In this document: positions 49,935-58,408 of the stretch, in pieces
Position numbering within the stretch: position 1 is the first letter of the stretch
How the letters are laid out: each line of letters starts with the position of its first letter
Origin: Streptomyces sp. CC0208
GTDB taxonomy: Bacteria; Actinomycetota; Actinomycetes; Streptomycetales; Streptomycetaceae
Direction of reading: 5' to 3'
Assembly (NCBI RefSeq): GCF_003443735.1
Contig: NZ_CP031969.1
Location: forward strand, 4,216,001-4,280,000
Length of the DNA: 64,000 nucleotides
Position numbers and translations under genes: made by a program
The notes under the pieces: model-generated
Seen by the model: only the letters and a program-made list of their open reading frames with translations
Database searches by the model: none
Told to the model about the DNA's origin: nothing

Positions 49935-50393
49935 ATGACCCGCTGGACGACGGCCGCGCTGCTGACGGCCCTGGCCCTCACCGGCCTGACCGCCTGCTCC
50001 GACGACGACAGCCCCTCGTCGGTGGCGAGCAAGGTCGCGTCGGCCGCCTCCCGCGCCGGGGACGCGGTGGCCTCGGCGACGGCGGAGGCGGGCCGGCGGT
50101 TCGACGACATCAAGAACGGCGTCGACGCCAAGGACGACGTGCGGATCGGCGCGCCCACGACCGCCTCCGACGGCCGTACGGCGGTCGCGGTCACCGCCGC
50201 CAACAGGGCGGCCTCGGCGAAGTCCTTCGCCGTCCAGGTCGACTTCACCGACACGACGGGCAAGCTGCTGGACACGGTGGTGGTGACGGTGCCGGACGTC
50301 CCGGCGGGCGGCTCCGGTAAGGGCACCGCCCGCAGTACGCACCACCTGTCGGGGGACGTGCGGGCGAAGGTGTCCCGGGCGGTGCGCTACTGA
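49935..50393 (+). CDS. lipoprotein with an FxLYD-like domain
   Basis: A 152-aa protein with lipobox LTGLTAC, an Ala/Ser-rich helix, and a C-terminal Ig-like fold (VAVTAANRAASAKSFAVQVDFTDTTGKLLDTVVVTVPDVPAGGSGKGTA). The FxLYD label is by resemblance. GGAGGCGAG precedes the ATG. Confidence 0.75.
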   Translation: MTRWTTAALLTALALTGLTACSDDDSPSSVASKVASAASRAGDAVASATAEAGRRFDDIKNGVDAKDDVRIGAPTTASDGRTAVAVTAANRAASAKSFAVQVDFTDTTGKLLDTVVVTVPDVPAGGSGKGTARSTHHLSGDVRAKVSRAVRY

Positions 50394-50417
50394 CGCGCCG
50401 ACCGGCCCGTGGCGGGG

Positions 50418-51107
50418 TCAGGCCATCCAGAAGAAGACGGCCGTCATCCGCTTCTCCTCCAGCGTGCTGCCGGTGTAACCGGTCGCGCTGTGCACGAGGT
50501 TGGCGTTGTAGAGGAGCAGCCGGTTGTACTTGTGCGGTACCCGTACGTCCTCCTCGAAGGCGTCGGGCGCGACGAACCGGGTGCCGAGGGCCTCGACGAG
50601 GTTGTTGTGCGGGGCCTGCACGACGTTGCCACCGAGCCGGCCGCCGGGCAGGGACTGCCGGTAGAAGCTGGTGCCGCAGTCCTTGGGCACGCCGGGGTTG
50701 AGATACAGCACGGCGGCGTACCGGCACAGCGCCCGGGAGTCGGTGTGCGGCCGAGGCTCGCTCTCGCCCTTCCCGACGACCTGTACGCAGTTGTGGTTGA
50801 GGGTGCCCCCGCCGGGCGCCTGCTGCACCCACAGCTTCCCGGCCCCGGTCGCCTTGCGCACCAGCCGTTCCACGGTCGCGAGTTCGCCGGGTTCGAGTCC
50901 GGGCATGGCCCGCAGCCCCGGCCAGGTCTCCGAGGTGTACGGATGCCCCCGTACCCAGTCGTCCTTGGCGAGGCAGCGTTCCCGTACGGCGTCGGCGTCC
51001 GGGAGCACGTCGTCGAGCACCCAGTAGTCGCGGCCCTTGGTGGGCTTGCGGTACGGGAGGACGGGGAGGGGCCGTGGGGACCGCTGCGACCGCTGTGGCA
51101 TGGACAT
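50418..51107 (-). CDS. 2OG-Fe(II)-oxygenase-like protein, DUF6445-type
   Basis: A 229-aa protein with a jelly-roll iron site: HxD in PHTDSRALCRYAAVLYLNP, distal H in NLVHSATGYTG and the 2-oxoglutarate Arg in EKRMTAVFFWM. It should hydroxylate an unidentified substrate. No obvious partner gene. Confidence 0.82.
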   Translation of the reverse strand: MSMPQRSQRSPRPLPVLPYRKPTKGRDYWVLDDVLPDADAVRERCLAKDDWVRGHPYTSETWPGLRAMPGLEPGELATVERLVRKATGAGKLWVQQAPGGGTLNHNCVQVVGKGESEPRPHTDSRALCRYAAVLYLNPGVPKDCGTSFYRQSLPGGRLGGNVVQAPHNNLVEALGTRFVAPDAFEEDVRVPHKYNRLLLYNANLVHSATGYTGSTLEEKRMTAVFFWMA

Positions 51108-51337
51108 GCGGCGAATCTAGGTCCGGGGCCCGTCAGGTCTCTCCCGCGATTTCCCCCGGAGTTCCCCGAGAACCGGTCAACGGACGGTCAACCGGCGGCC
51201 GGGCATCTGTCCTGACGGGGCGTCTGTGAGCCCGGTCATCCTCCGGAAGAGGTGATGAACAACTCCGGCCCCGCGTGCGTACTCCTGTGCGTCCGACCCG
51301 CCTCCCGGCGGGAAACCCCTACCGGGCAGGAGGCACG

Positions 51338-52126
51338 GTGCCACTCTCGCGCAACGCGATGGGAACGCTGTTCGTGGGCGGAGCCCTCACACTGACGCTG
51401 GGCGCGCTCGCGTACCCGTCCATGCTGGGTGTCAGTCAGGCTGCGACCGCTCAGGACAGAATCATCGCCCAGACGCAGTGGGGCCCGCTGACCGAGCAGG
51501 ACCGCGACTTCGTCGTCAAGGTGCGGGCGGCCGGTCTGTGGGAGTACCCGCTGGGGCAGGTCGCCCAGCAGAAGGGGACGACCCCGGAGGTGAAGGAGGC
51601 CGGAAAGCATCTCATCGACGGACACGCGGCCCTGGACGCCGCCTGCCGCAAGATCGCCCCGATGCTCAACATCACCATCCCGAACGTGGCGAGCCCGCAG
51701 CAGGTCGGCTTCGTGAACACGATCGAGTCGAGCAGCGGCCAGCAGTTCGACACGAACTTCGCCAACATCCTGCGGGTGACGCACGGTTCGATCTTCAACG
51801 CGATCTCGAAGATCCGCTCCACCACCAAGAACTCGCTGGTGCGGTCGCTGGCCGACATGGCCAACGACACGGTGCTCGACCACATGACGGTCATGGAGAA
51901 GACCGGCTTCGTCAACTTCGACCAGGCCCTCTTCATGCAGACCACTCCGCCGAAGCTGCCGAGCAGCGACCTCACTCCGCCGGCCCCGCAACCGGGCGCA
52001 CCGATGGTCGTGCTCACCCCGCCGCCGAACCCGACGTCCACGCCGCTCGCGGTCCCGGGCGAGAACGCGAACGGCGCCACCCCGGCCACGGGCGCGGGTG
52101 CGACCCCGACGCCGACCGTCGGATAG
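51338..52126 (+). CDS. secreted DUF4142-type protein
   Basis: A 262-aa protein with a signal sequence (MGTLFVGGALTLTLGALAYPSM), a four-helix DUF4142 domain (LTEQDRDFVVKVRAAGLWEYPLGQVAQQKG...MANDTVLDHMTVMEKTG), and a Pro/Thr-rich tail. GTG 51338 is taken because AGGAGG lies just upstream; the longer frame is not supported. Function unknown; ferritin-like iron binding is only a fold analogy. Confidence 0.85.
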   Translation: MPLSRNAMGTLFVGGALTLTLGALAYPSMLGVSQAATAQDRIIAQTQWGPLTEQDRDFVVKVRAAGLWEYPLGQVAQQKGTTPEVKEAGKHLIDGHAALDAACRKIAPMLNITIPNVASPQQVGFVNTIESSSGQQFDTNFANILRVTHGSIFNAISKIRSTTKNSLVRSLADMANDTVLDHMTVMEKTGFVNFDQALFMQTTPPKLPSSDLTPPAPQPGAPMVVLTPPPNPTSTPLAVPGENANGATPATGAGATPTPTVG

Positions 52127-52134
52127 CCCTGGCC

Positions 52135-53808
52135 CTAGCCCAGCCAGGCCGTGGTGTCCGGTCCCAGCAGCCCGTCCTCCAACGGGCTGCTGGTCAGCAG
52201 CACCTCCCCGGCGGGCAGCGACACCGCGGTCCCCGACAGGTTGGCGACACACCGCCAGCCCTCGTGGCGGACGAAGTCCAGCACCCCGGCGGGCCCTGCG
52301 TCCGCCCAGGTGAGCTCCTCCCCCTGGAGGAGCTTGCGGCGCAGGCGCAGGGCGGTGCGGTACAGCTCCAGCGTGGAGCCCTCGACACCGTCCTGGGCCT
52401 CGACGGCGTACTCGGCGAACCACTGCGGCTGCGGCAGCCAGGCACCGCCCGCTCCGAAGCCGTACGACGGACCGCTCCTCGTCCACGGCAGCGGCACCCG
52501 GCACCCGTCGCGCCCCTTGCGGACCCGGCCCGTCTGCTCCCAGATCGGGTCCTGGAGCACCTCGACGGGCAGGTCGGCGACCTCGGGCAGCCCGAGTTCC
52601 TCGCCCTGGTAGACGTACGACGATCCCGGCAGGGCGAGCATGAGCAGCGTGGCCGCGCGAGCGCGCCGCAGGCCCTGGGAGAGGTCGATCCCGGGCGCGT
52701 GGCCGCCGGACAGCAGCCAGGCGTTCTCGTCGGTGCCCGGCGGGAGCACCAGGCGCGAGGCGTGCCGTACGACGTCGTGGTTGGAGAGCACCCAGGTGGC
52801 CGAGGCGTGGGCCGCGCGGGCGGTGGCGAGGGAGTCGGCGATGACCTGGCGCAGCTCGTCGGCGTCCCAGGGCGTCTGGAGGTACTCGAAGTTGAAGGCC
52901 TGGCCGAGTTCGTCCGCGCGGGCGTACAGCGCGCGGCGGACGTCCGGGACCCAGGCCTCGGCGACGGCCGTGCGGGGCGGGGTGTAGGAGTCGAGGATCG
53001 TGCGCCAGTCGCGGTAGATCTCGTGGACCTCGTCGCGGTCCCAGTAGGGGTGGCCGCCGGGCGGCAGGAGGTGCAGGGCCTCCTCCGCGACGCCGGGCAG
53101 TTCGCCGAGGTCGCGCAGCGGCTCGGTCAGGTCCTTGGCCAGGGCGTGTGCCACGTCCACGCGGAAGCCGTCGACCCCGCGGTCGGACCAGAAGCGCAGG
53201 GTGGTGCGGAAGTCCTCGCGGACCTCGTCGTGGGACCAGTTGAGGTCGGGCTGCTCGGGGGCGAACAGATGCAGGTACCACTGCCCGTCGGCGACCCGCC
53301 GCCAGGCGCTGCCGCCGAAGACGGACTGCCAGTCGGTGGGCGGGAGTTCGCCGTGCGCGCCCCGGCCGTCCCGGAAGACGTACCGCTCGCGCGCCGCGGA
53401 CCCGGGTCCTGCGGCAAGGGCCTCCTGGAACCACACGTGCTGGTGGGAGGTGTGGTTGGGGACGAGGTCGACGATGACCTTCAGGCCGAGCCGGTGAGCC
53501 TCGGCGACCATGGCGTCGAAGTCGTCGAGCGTTCCGAGGCGCGGGTCGACGTTCCGGTAGTCGGCCACGTCGTAGCCGCCGTCGGCGAGTTCGGAGGGGT
53601 AGAAGGGGCTCAGCCACAGGGCGTCGGCGCCGAGGGCGGCCAGGTGCGTGAGGCGCTCGGTGACGCCCCTGAGGTCCCCGAGGCCGTCACCGTCGGCGTC
53701 GGCGAAGCTGCGGGGGTAGACCTGGTAGACGACGGCCTGCCGCCACCAGTTCGGGTCGTTGCTGGAGAGATCGGGCGAGGGGTCGGGCGTGGTGGTGCGG
53801 GCGGTCAC
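52135..53808 (-). CDS. GH13 alpha-glucosidase
   Basis: A 557-aa cytoplasmic glycosidase. GH13 regions: VIVDLVPNHTSHQH, GVDGFRVDVAHAL (nucleophile Asp), AVAEAWVPD (acid/base Glu), LSNHDVVRHASR (third Asp). The C-terminal beta domain is complete. It hydrolyses maltose/isomaltose-type sugars; the exact linkage is uncertain. GTG 53808 has AGAGGAG upstream; the longer frame runs into the promoter. Confidence 0.92.
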   Translation of the reverse strand: MTARTTTPDPSPDLSSNDPNWWRQAVVYQVYPRSFADADGDGLGDLRGVTERLTHLAALGADALWLSPFYPSELADGGYDVADYRNVDPRLGTLDDFDAMVAEAHRLGLKVIVDLVPNHTSHQHVWFQEALAAGPGSAARERYVFRDGRGAHGELPPTDWQSVFGGSAWRRVADGQWYLHLFAPEQPDLNWSHDEVREDFRTTLRFWSDRGVDGFRVDVAHALAKDLTEPLRDLGELPGVAEEALHLLPPGGHPYWDRDEVHEIYRDWRTILDSYTPPRTAVAEAWVPDVRRALYARADELGQAFNFEYLQTPWDADELRQVIADSLATARAAHASATWVLSNHDVVRHASRLVLPPGTDENAWLLSGGHAPGIDLSQGLRRARAATLLMLALPGSSYVYQGEELGLPEVADLPVEVLQDPIWEQTGRVRKGRDGCRVPLPWTRSGPSYGFGAGGAWLPQPQWFAEYAVEAQDGVEGSTLELYRTALRLRRKLLQGEELTWADAGPAGVLDFVRHEGWRCVANLSGTAVSLPAGEVLLTSSPLEDGLLGPDTTAWLG

Positions 53809-53972
53809 GCGGGCTCCTCTGCAGGGCGGGTGCGACAGGTACGGCCCATCAGGGCGACAAAGGGGATATCTGTCCACGTCGACGGAAAAGAGAACCTGGA
53901 TTTTGCGGAGTGAAGCGTTCCTTGTGTGTCGAATTTGTGATGGCCGCTGAACCGCTCCCGTATCACCGCAGG

Positions 53973-54036
53973 TTGACAGCATTCCGCAAGGAGATCCACG
54001 ATGTGCAAACACCGTGGCCCATGGGACCAATGGGCC
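53973..54036 (+). promoter_or_regulatory. candidate promoter and inverted repeat upstream of the LAETG protein
   Basis: TTGACA (53973-53978) with CACGAT (53997-54002) at 18-base spacing. GGCCCAT (54016-54022) and ATGGGCC (54030-54036) form a 7-bp inverted repeat in the leader. The region up to 54089 is A/T-rich for this genome. Confidence 0.5.
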
Positions 54037-54089
54037 CAGTGTTTCTAATGTTTGCTGTTACCACTCACTCTCATCCTGACGGGATACGT

Positions 54090-55025
54090 ATGTCCATAGC
54101 GAGACGTGTCACCATGCGGCGCCTGTTGGGGACGGGCGCCGCGACGCTCGCCTTCTCCGCCGCCCTCGCCTCCGTCGCCTCGGCCACCGACTGCCCCGGC
54201 GGCAAGGGCTGGCAGGACGGCGGAAGCTACAAGCCGGGTACGGGCGCCGGCTCGAAGACCGAGACCGACCGCTGCGAGTTCTCCCTCGACGGCAAGAACT
54301 TCTTCGCCTCGGTCAAGGTCGACGACCTGAACCTGAAGCCGACCGACGACGGCAAGGTGCACGTCAAGGTCCGCGCGGCGGGCGACGCGTCCACCTGCAC
54401 CGCCTCTCTCGCGTCCTACCGCGCGCACGGCCCGACGTTCGCCACCTCCGGCGAGCAGGTCTTCCACGACTTCGACACCGTGACCGTCAAGGCCGGCTCC
54501 GTCGACTCCCTCGACATCTCGATCCCGGACGCCGGCTGCTACGCGCAGATCGACCTCTACCGGGGCAACACGAAGTTCGACGGCAACCTCGACGCCAAGG
54601 ACGGGCTTCCGCACGGCGACCTCCCCAAGGGCCCGGACCACCCGGTCATCAAGGACAAGCTGATCGCGGCCTGGAACGGCGGCACGAAGGACTGCACGAC
54701 CACGCAGACCACGCCTCCGGCGACCCCGCCGGCCTCGGAGACCACTCCGCCGGCCTCGGAGTCGACCCCGCCGGCCTCCGAGTCCACGCCGCCGGCGTCC
54801 GAGAGCACGCCCCCGGCCTCCGAGACCCCGGGCACCCCGACCCCGTCCGCCTCGGAGTCCACCACGGCTCCGGCCGTCCCCACCCCGAACGGCGGCGGTG
54901 ACAACCTCGCCGAGACCGGCGCCAGCAGCAACACCCCGCTGATCGCGGGCGGTGCGGCGGTGCTGCTCGCGGGTGGCGCGGGCATCGTGCTCGCCACGCG
55001 TCGCCGCAAGGCTTCGCGCGCCTGA
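54090..55025 (+). CDS. LAETG sortase-anchored cell-wall protein
   Basis: A 311-aa protein: signal peptide (TGAATLAFSAALASVASA), a globular domain with several cysteines (about 30-200), a Pro-rich repeat (PPASEST units, about 205-265), the sorting signal LAETG near residue 276, a membrane helix (LIAGGAAVLLAGGAGIVLA) and a basic tail. LAxTG is the sortase E motif of Streptomyces. ATG 54090 and ATG 54114 are both possible. Confidence 0.9.
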   Translation: MSIARRVTMRRLLGTGAATLAFSAALASVASATDCPGGKGWQDGGSYKPGTGAGSKTETDRCEFSLDGKNFFASVKVDDLNLKPTDDGKVHVKVRAAGDASTCTASLASYRAHGPTFATSGEQVFHDFDTVTVKAGSVDSLDISIPDAGCYAQIDLYRGNTKFDGNLDAKDGLPHGDLPKGPDHPVIKDKLIAAWNGGTKDCTTTQTTPPATPPASETTPPASESTPPASESTPPASESTPPASETPGTPTPSASESTTAPAVPTPNGGGDNLAETGASSNTPLIAGGAAVLLAGGAGIVLATRRRKASRA

Positions 55026-55047
55026 CCTTGCACCTGACCCTTTCCGA

Positions 55048-55081
55048 GGGGCCGTCCCACCGTTCGCGGTGCGGGCGGCCC
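55048..55081. terminator. imperfect hairpin between convergent genes
   Basis: GGGGCCGTCCCACCG TTCG CGGTGCGGGCGGCCC, with two mismatches. Lies between the LAETG protein and the convergent reductase. Confidence 0.7.
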
Positions 55082-55089
55082 TTCTCGGT

Positions 55090-55665
55090 TCAGTGCAGGA
55101 TGGGCCGGTAGACGAGCTCCTGGATGTTCCTGTCGAGCGTCCGGCTCTCCAGCAGCTCCAGGTCGAAGTCCTCCGCGCCCCGGAAGACGGGGTCCAGCCC
55201 GGTCCGGCCGGTGATGACGGGAAAGACCGTCACCTGCACACGGTCGACCAGGCCTGCGGCCATCAGGGCCCGGTTCATCGCCAGGCTGCCGTGCGAGCGC
55301 AACGGCACGTCGGACTCCTTCTTGAGCCGCGCGACGACGTCGAGGGCGTCCCCGCTCACCACGCTCGCGTCCGGCCAGCCGAGAGAGTCCTCCAGCGTGG
55401 ACGACACCACCGTGGTCGGCAGGTTCCTCATCCGGGTGACCCAGGGGTCCCGCACGTCGTCCCCCTCACTGCTCTCGGCCAGCATCCGCGCGAAGGCCCG
55501 GAAGGTGGTGGCCCCGAAGACCATCCGCTGCTCCGCGCCGTACAGGGCGAGGCGGTGGTCGAGCAGCTCGGGGCCCTGCTTGCCCCAGTAGCCGCTCCAG
55601 TCGCCGCCGGCGGCGCCGTAGCCGTCGAGGCTGGAAAAGACGTCGAAGGTGTAGGTGGCGGTCAT
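55090..55665 (-). CDS. dihydrofolate-reductase-like (RibD C-terminal) protein
   Basis: A 191-aa protein with TYTFDVFSSLDGYGAAGGDWSGYW, MVFGATTFRAFARML and GSLAMNRALMAAGLVDRVQVTVFPVITGRTGLDPVF. NADPH-dependent reductase of unknown substrate. Confidence 0.88.
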   Translation of the reverse strand: MTATYTFDVFSSLDGYGAAGGDWSGYWGKQGPELLDHRLALYGAEQRMVFGATTFRAFARMLAESSEGDDVRDPWVTRMRNLPTTVVSSTLEDSLGWPDASVVSGDALDVVARLKKESDVPLRSHGSLAMNRALMAAGLVDRVQVTVFPVITGRTGLDPVFRGAEDFDLELLESRTLDRNIQELVYRPILH

Positions 55666-55782
55666 GTCGTTCTCCGGTCCTCTCGAGGGGCTTCCGTCGT
55701 TCCGGTAGACCCGGCACCTCTCCGGAACTCATCGCCGTGCCCGTGATGGCCCAATAAATCGAACACATGATTGAATCCCGGC

Positions 55783-56016
55783 ATGCGATCGTTCCCCGAC
55801 GACCTGGCCCGGGCACAGCGTGAGTGGAGTGCCACCTACCGGCAGCTCGCCGAGCGCCCCGGCCGTACCGAGCTGCGCCGCCGCCTGCACCGGCTCTCGG
55901 TCCAGCTGTTCTTCCACCCCTACTGGCAGCAGCGGCGCCCCCGCCCTGCGGAGTGGTGGGAGCTTCGTGACCTGGGGCGCCGCGGCAACGACGTGCGCGA
56001 GCGGTCGCACTCATGA
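55783..56016 (+). CDS. small conserved Streptomyces protein
   Basis: A 77-aa basic protein (MRSFPDDLARAQREWSATYRQLAERPGRTELRRRLHRLSVQLFFHPYWQQ) of a family I recall as common in Streptomyces. It overlaps the next gene by ATGA. Function unknown; no ribosome-binding site seen. Confidence 0.7.
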   Translation: MRSFPDDLARAQREWSATYRQLAERPGRTELRRRLHRLSVQLFFHPYWQQRRPRPAEWWELRDLGRRGNDVRERSHS

Positions 56017-56279
56017 CGGACCGAAGTGCGGGACCCTACGTCCCGGACGATCCTGAGGACATGTCCGGACCGATCCGCGTGATCGTGCACCCCCCGTCCC
56101 CCACCGGCGGCCGCCGCGTCCGCGTGGACGGCGAGATCCTCGGCCTGGCCCACAACCTGACCGACGTGGCGGAGTTCCTCCGGCGGGCGGGCCTGGAGAT
56201 CGACGCGGCGGAGGTGGCGCAGTCGCCGTGGATCGAGTGGAAGGGGGGTGGGCCGGAGCGGTGGGGGGTGGAGGGGTGA
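56013..56279 (+). CDS. small conserved protein coupled to the preceding gene
   Basis: An 88-aa protein (GPIRVIVHPPSPTGGRRVRVDGEILGLAHNLTDVAEFLRRAGLEIDAAEVAQSPWIEWKGG). It starts in the ATGA overlap with the upstream gene. An alternative start is the Met at residue 17. Function unknown. Confidence 0.7.
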   Translation: MTDRSAGPYVPDDPEDMSGPIRVIVHPPSPTGGRRVRVDGEILGLAHNLTDVAEFLRRAGLEIDAAEVAQSPWIEWKGGGPERWGVEG

Positions 56280-56627
56280 CGCGGGTGGCTGGTCGGGAGC
56301 GCGCGCCGAGCCACGACGAGTTCACCGCAGGCCCCAGCGGACGCAGCGGCTGCTGAGCCGCCCCGGACGGTACGAGGCGGCGCACCTGCCCCAGGTGCGC
56401 GCGCGGCGGGGGCGCGAGTGCGGCGTCGACGACGCCGAGCGCCTGCACCAGGCGGAGAAGCACAGCCGGTGATCCACCTGCTCCACACGTCCGGCCGGGT
56501 CCGGCTGCTGCGGGATCCAAAGCTGCAAGCGGCCTGGTACGCGGAGAGGTTCACCGGCCTCCACCGATGTGTCGGTGCCGAAGAACGCGGGCGCTGGACC
56601 GGCTCGTCCGAGGACTGCCCCTCGGCC
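56280..56627 (+). pseudogene. possible decayed coding remnants
   Basis: Two coding-looking fragments are seen in different frames: one ending SRPGRYEAAHLPQVR...LHQAEKHSR at 56472, and a second starting GTG 56470 (VIHLLHTSGRVRLLRDPKL...) that overlaps it as GTGA, the style of translational coupling. The second fades after about 35 codons and runs into the ArsR gene. Neither has a usable start region or a recognised family. Confidence 0.3.
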
Positions 56628-56984
56628 TCAGGACACCTGCTCCAACAACCCCCGCACCGCCTCGTCCACCACCCGGTACCGCACCACCCGCCCCTCCTTC
56701 TCCCCCGCGACCACCCCCGCCGCCCGCAGCAGCCGTAGCGCCTGCGAGACGGCGGGGTCGTTCATGCCGGTCGCGATCGCGAGGTCGGAGACGGCCAGGG
56801 GGCCGGTGCGGTGCAGGGCGAGCAGCAAGGACAGGCGGTTCGGGTCGGCGAGGAGGGCGAAGCGGTCGGACCAGGTGCGGACGTGTCCCGGGTCGCCGAT
56901 CGCGGCGATGGCGTCGCACACCCGGTGTCCGTCGATCGTGCGGCGGTCGGCTCGGTCGGCCGGGACGAGGTGCATGGCGCTCAT
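56628..56984 (-). CDS. ArsR-family metalloregulator, NmtR/KmtR-like
   Basis: A 118-aa winged-helix repressor: HVRTWSDRFALLADPNRLSLLLALHRTGPLAVSDLAIATGMNDPAVSQALRLLRAAGVVAGEKEGRVVRYRVVD. The N-terminal extension with His/Asp residues resembles nickel/cobalt sensors. ATG 56984 or 56975 could be the start. Divergent from a nickel/cobalt transporter, with an 18-bp palindrome upstream, so metal-dependent repression is likely. Confidence 0.88.
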   Translation of the reverse strand: MSAMHLVPADRADRRTIDGHRVCDAIAAIGDPGHVRTWSDRFALLADPNRLSLLLALHRTGPLAVSDLAIATGMNDPAVSQALRLLRAAGVVAGEKEGRVVRYRVVDEAVRGLLEQVS

Positions 56985-57011
56985 CCTCGCAGGCGGCCCC
57001 GTGTGATCTTC

Positions 57012-57029
57012 CATACCTGCGCAGGTGTG
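57012..57029. promoter_or_regulatory. ArsR operator candidate
   Basis: CATACCTGC GCAGGTGTG is an 18-bp palindrome with one mismatched pair, 27 bases upstream of the ArsR ATG. Confidence 0.6.
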
Positions 57030-57074
57030 CAGCTATGCAGGAGCCCCCGCTCCCGCCTACGGTGGGCGGGCCGT

Positions 57075-57250
57075 GGTGCTCGGGAAACCGGTGACGACCC
57101 CTCAAAGGTCCATGCCGGTGCGGCCCTCGCCACTGTGATCGGGGAGTTTCCCTCCCACGTCCCTCGCGGGACAGTCACTGGCCGTCACCATCAGGCCGGG
57201 AAGGCGGGCAGGGAAACGCACGACCCGTAAGCCAGGAGACCGGCCACGGC
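57075..57250 (+). promoter_or_regulatory. cobalamin riboswitch
   Basis: GGTGCTCGGGAAACCGGTG at the 5' end, GGGAAGGCGGGCAGG-type core, and the B12 box AAGCCAGGAGACCGGCC at 57229-57245 are hallmarks of the adenosylcobalamin riboswitch. It precedes the transporter start by about 42 bases. High B12 should shut off the transporter. Confidence 0.9.
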
Positions 57251-57291
57251 AGCTCACGCGTTCATCCACGAGGTGCTGGAGTGACCACCGT

Positions 57292-58386
57292 ATGACCGAT
57301 CCTGCGCTGCCCGAGACCACCGCCTCCTCCCTCCGCTGGCGGCGCGAGGACACCGTCAAGACGGCCGGTCTGATGGCCGCGATAGCCGCCCTGCACGTCG
57401 TCGCCTTCGGCATCCTCTTCCTGCTCGTCGTCCCGGAGCACTACGAGGTGGGCGACAGGGCCTTCGGCATCGGACTCGGCATCACCGCCTACACCCTCGG
57501 TATGCGGCACGCCTTCGACGCCGACCACATCGCCGCGATCGACAACACCACGCGCAAGCTGATGGCGGACGGCAAGCGGCCGGTGTCCGGCGGGTTCTGG
57601 TTCGCGCTCGGGCACTCCAGTGTCGTGGTCGTGCTCGCCGCGCTGATCGCCGGCGGCACCCAACTCGCGGGCAAGGTCATGAACGAGGACTCACGTACCC
57701 ACCAGGTCCTCGGATTTCTCGGTACGACGGTCTCCGGGTCGTTCCTCTACCTCATCGCCGCCCTCAACCTGGTCGCCCTCATGGGCATCCTGAAGGTCTT
57801 CCGGGCGATGCGGGAGGGGACGTACGACGAGAAGGAACTGGAGCAGCATCTCGACTCGCGCGGGTTCATGAACCGGATCCTCGGGCGGCTCACCAAGTCC
57901 ATCACCCGGCCGGGGCAGATGTTTCCGCTGGGCTTCCTGTTCGGGCTCGGCTTCGACACGGCCACGGAAGTGACCCTGATGGTGATGGCCGGGTCGGGTG
58001 CGGCCGCGGGTCTTCCCTGGTACGCCATCCTCTGCCTCCCCCTCCTCTTCGCCGCCGGCATGAGCCTGTTCGACACCCTCGACGGCACGTTCATGAACTT
58101 CGCCTACCAGTGGGCCTTCTCCAACCCCGTCCGCAAGGTCTTCTACAACCTCGCCATCACCGGGCTGTCCATCGCGGTCGCCTTCTTCATCGGCACGATC
58201 GAGCTCGTCGGCGTCCTGCACGACAAGTTCGACCTCACCGACGCCCTCACCACCTGGATCGCCGACATCGACCTCGACAACGTCGGCTACGTCATCGTCG
58301 GCCTGTTCGTGGCGGTGTGGGCGGCGGCGATCGCCTACTGGCGGCTCGCGAAGGTGGAGCAGCGGTGGGGCGTCAGCAGTTCCTGA
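57292..58386 (+). CDS. NiCoT-family nickel/cobalt transporter
   Basis: A 364-aa permease with about eight membrane helices. Signature RHAFDADHIAAIDNTTRK holds the HX4DH metal motif, with FALGHSSVVVVLAAL and FGLGFDTATEV later. It imports Co or Ni. A cobalamin riboswitch controls it, pointing to cobalt for B12; the divergent ArsR gene suggests metal feedback too. Confidence 0.95.
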   Translation: MTDPALPETTASSLRWRREDTVKTAGLMAAIAALHVVAFGILFLLVVPEHYEVGDRAFGIGLGITAYTLGMRHAFDADHIAAIDNTTRKLMADGKRPVSGGFWFALGHSSVVVVLAALIAGGTQLAGKVMNEDSRTHQVLGFLGTTVSGSFLYLIAALNLVALMGILKVFRAMREGTYDEKELEQHLDSRGFMNRILGRLTKSITRPGQMFPLGFLFGLGFDTATEVTLMVMAGSGAAAGLPWYAILCLPLLFAAGMSLFDTLDGTFMNFAYQWAFSNPVRKVFYNLAITGLSIAVAFFIGTIELVGVLHDKFDLTDALTTWIADIDLDNVGYVIVGLFVAVWAAAIAYWRLAKVEQRWGVSSS

Positions 58387-58408
58387 GGGACCGGACGGGG
58401 CTCGGTGA

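Noticed and set aside
52135..54030. Long form of the GH13 protein (631 aa)
   Set aside because: The first 74 codons lie in a promoter-like A/T-rich region; GTG 53808 with AGAGGAG fits the family length.
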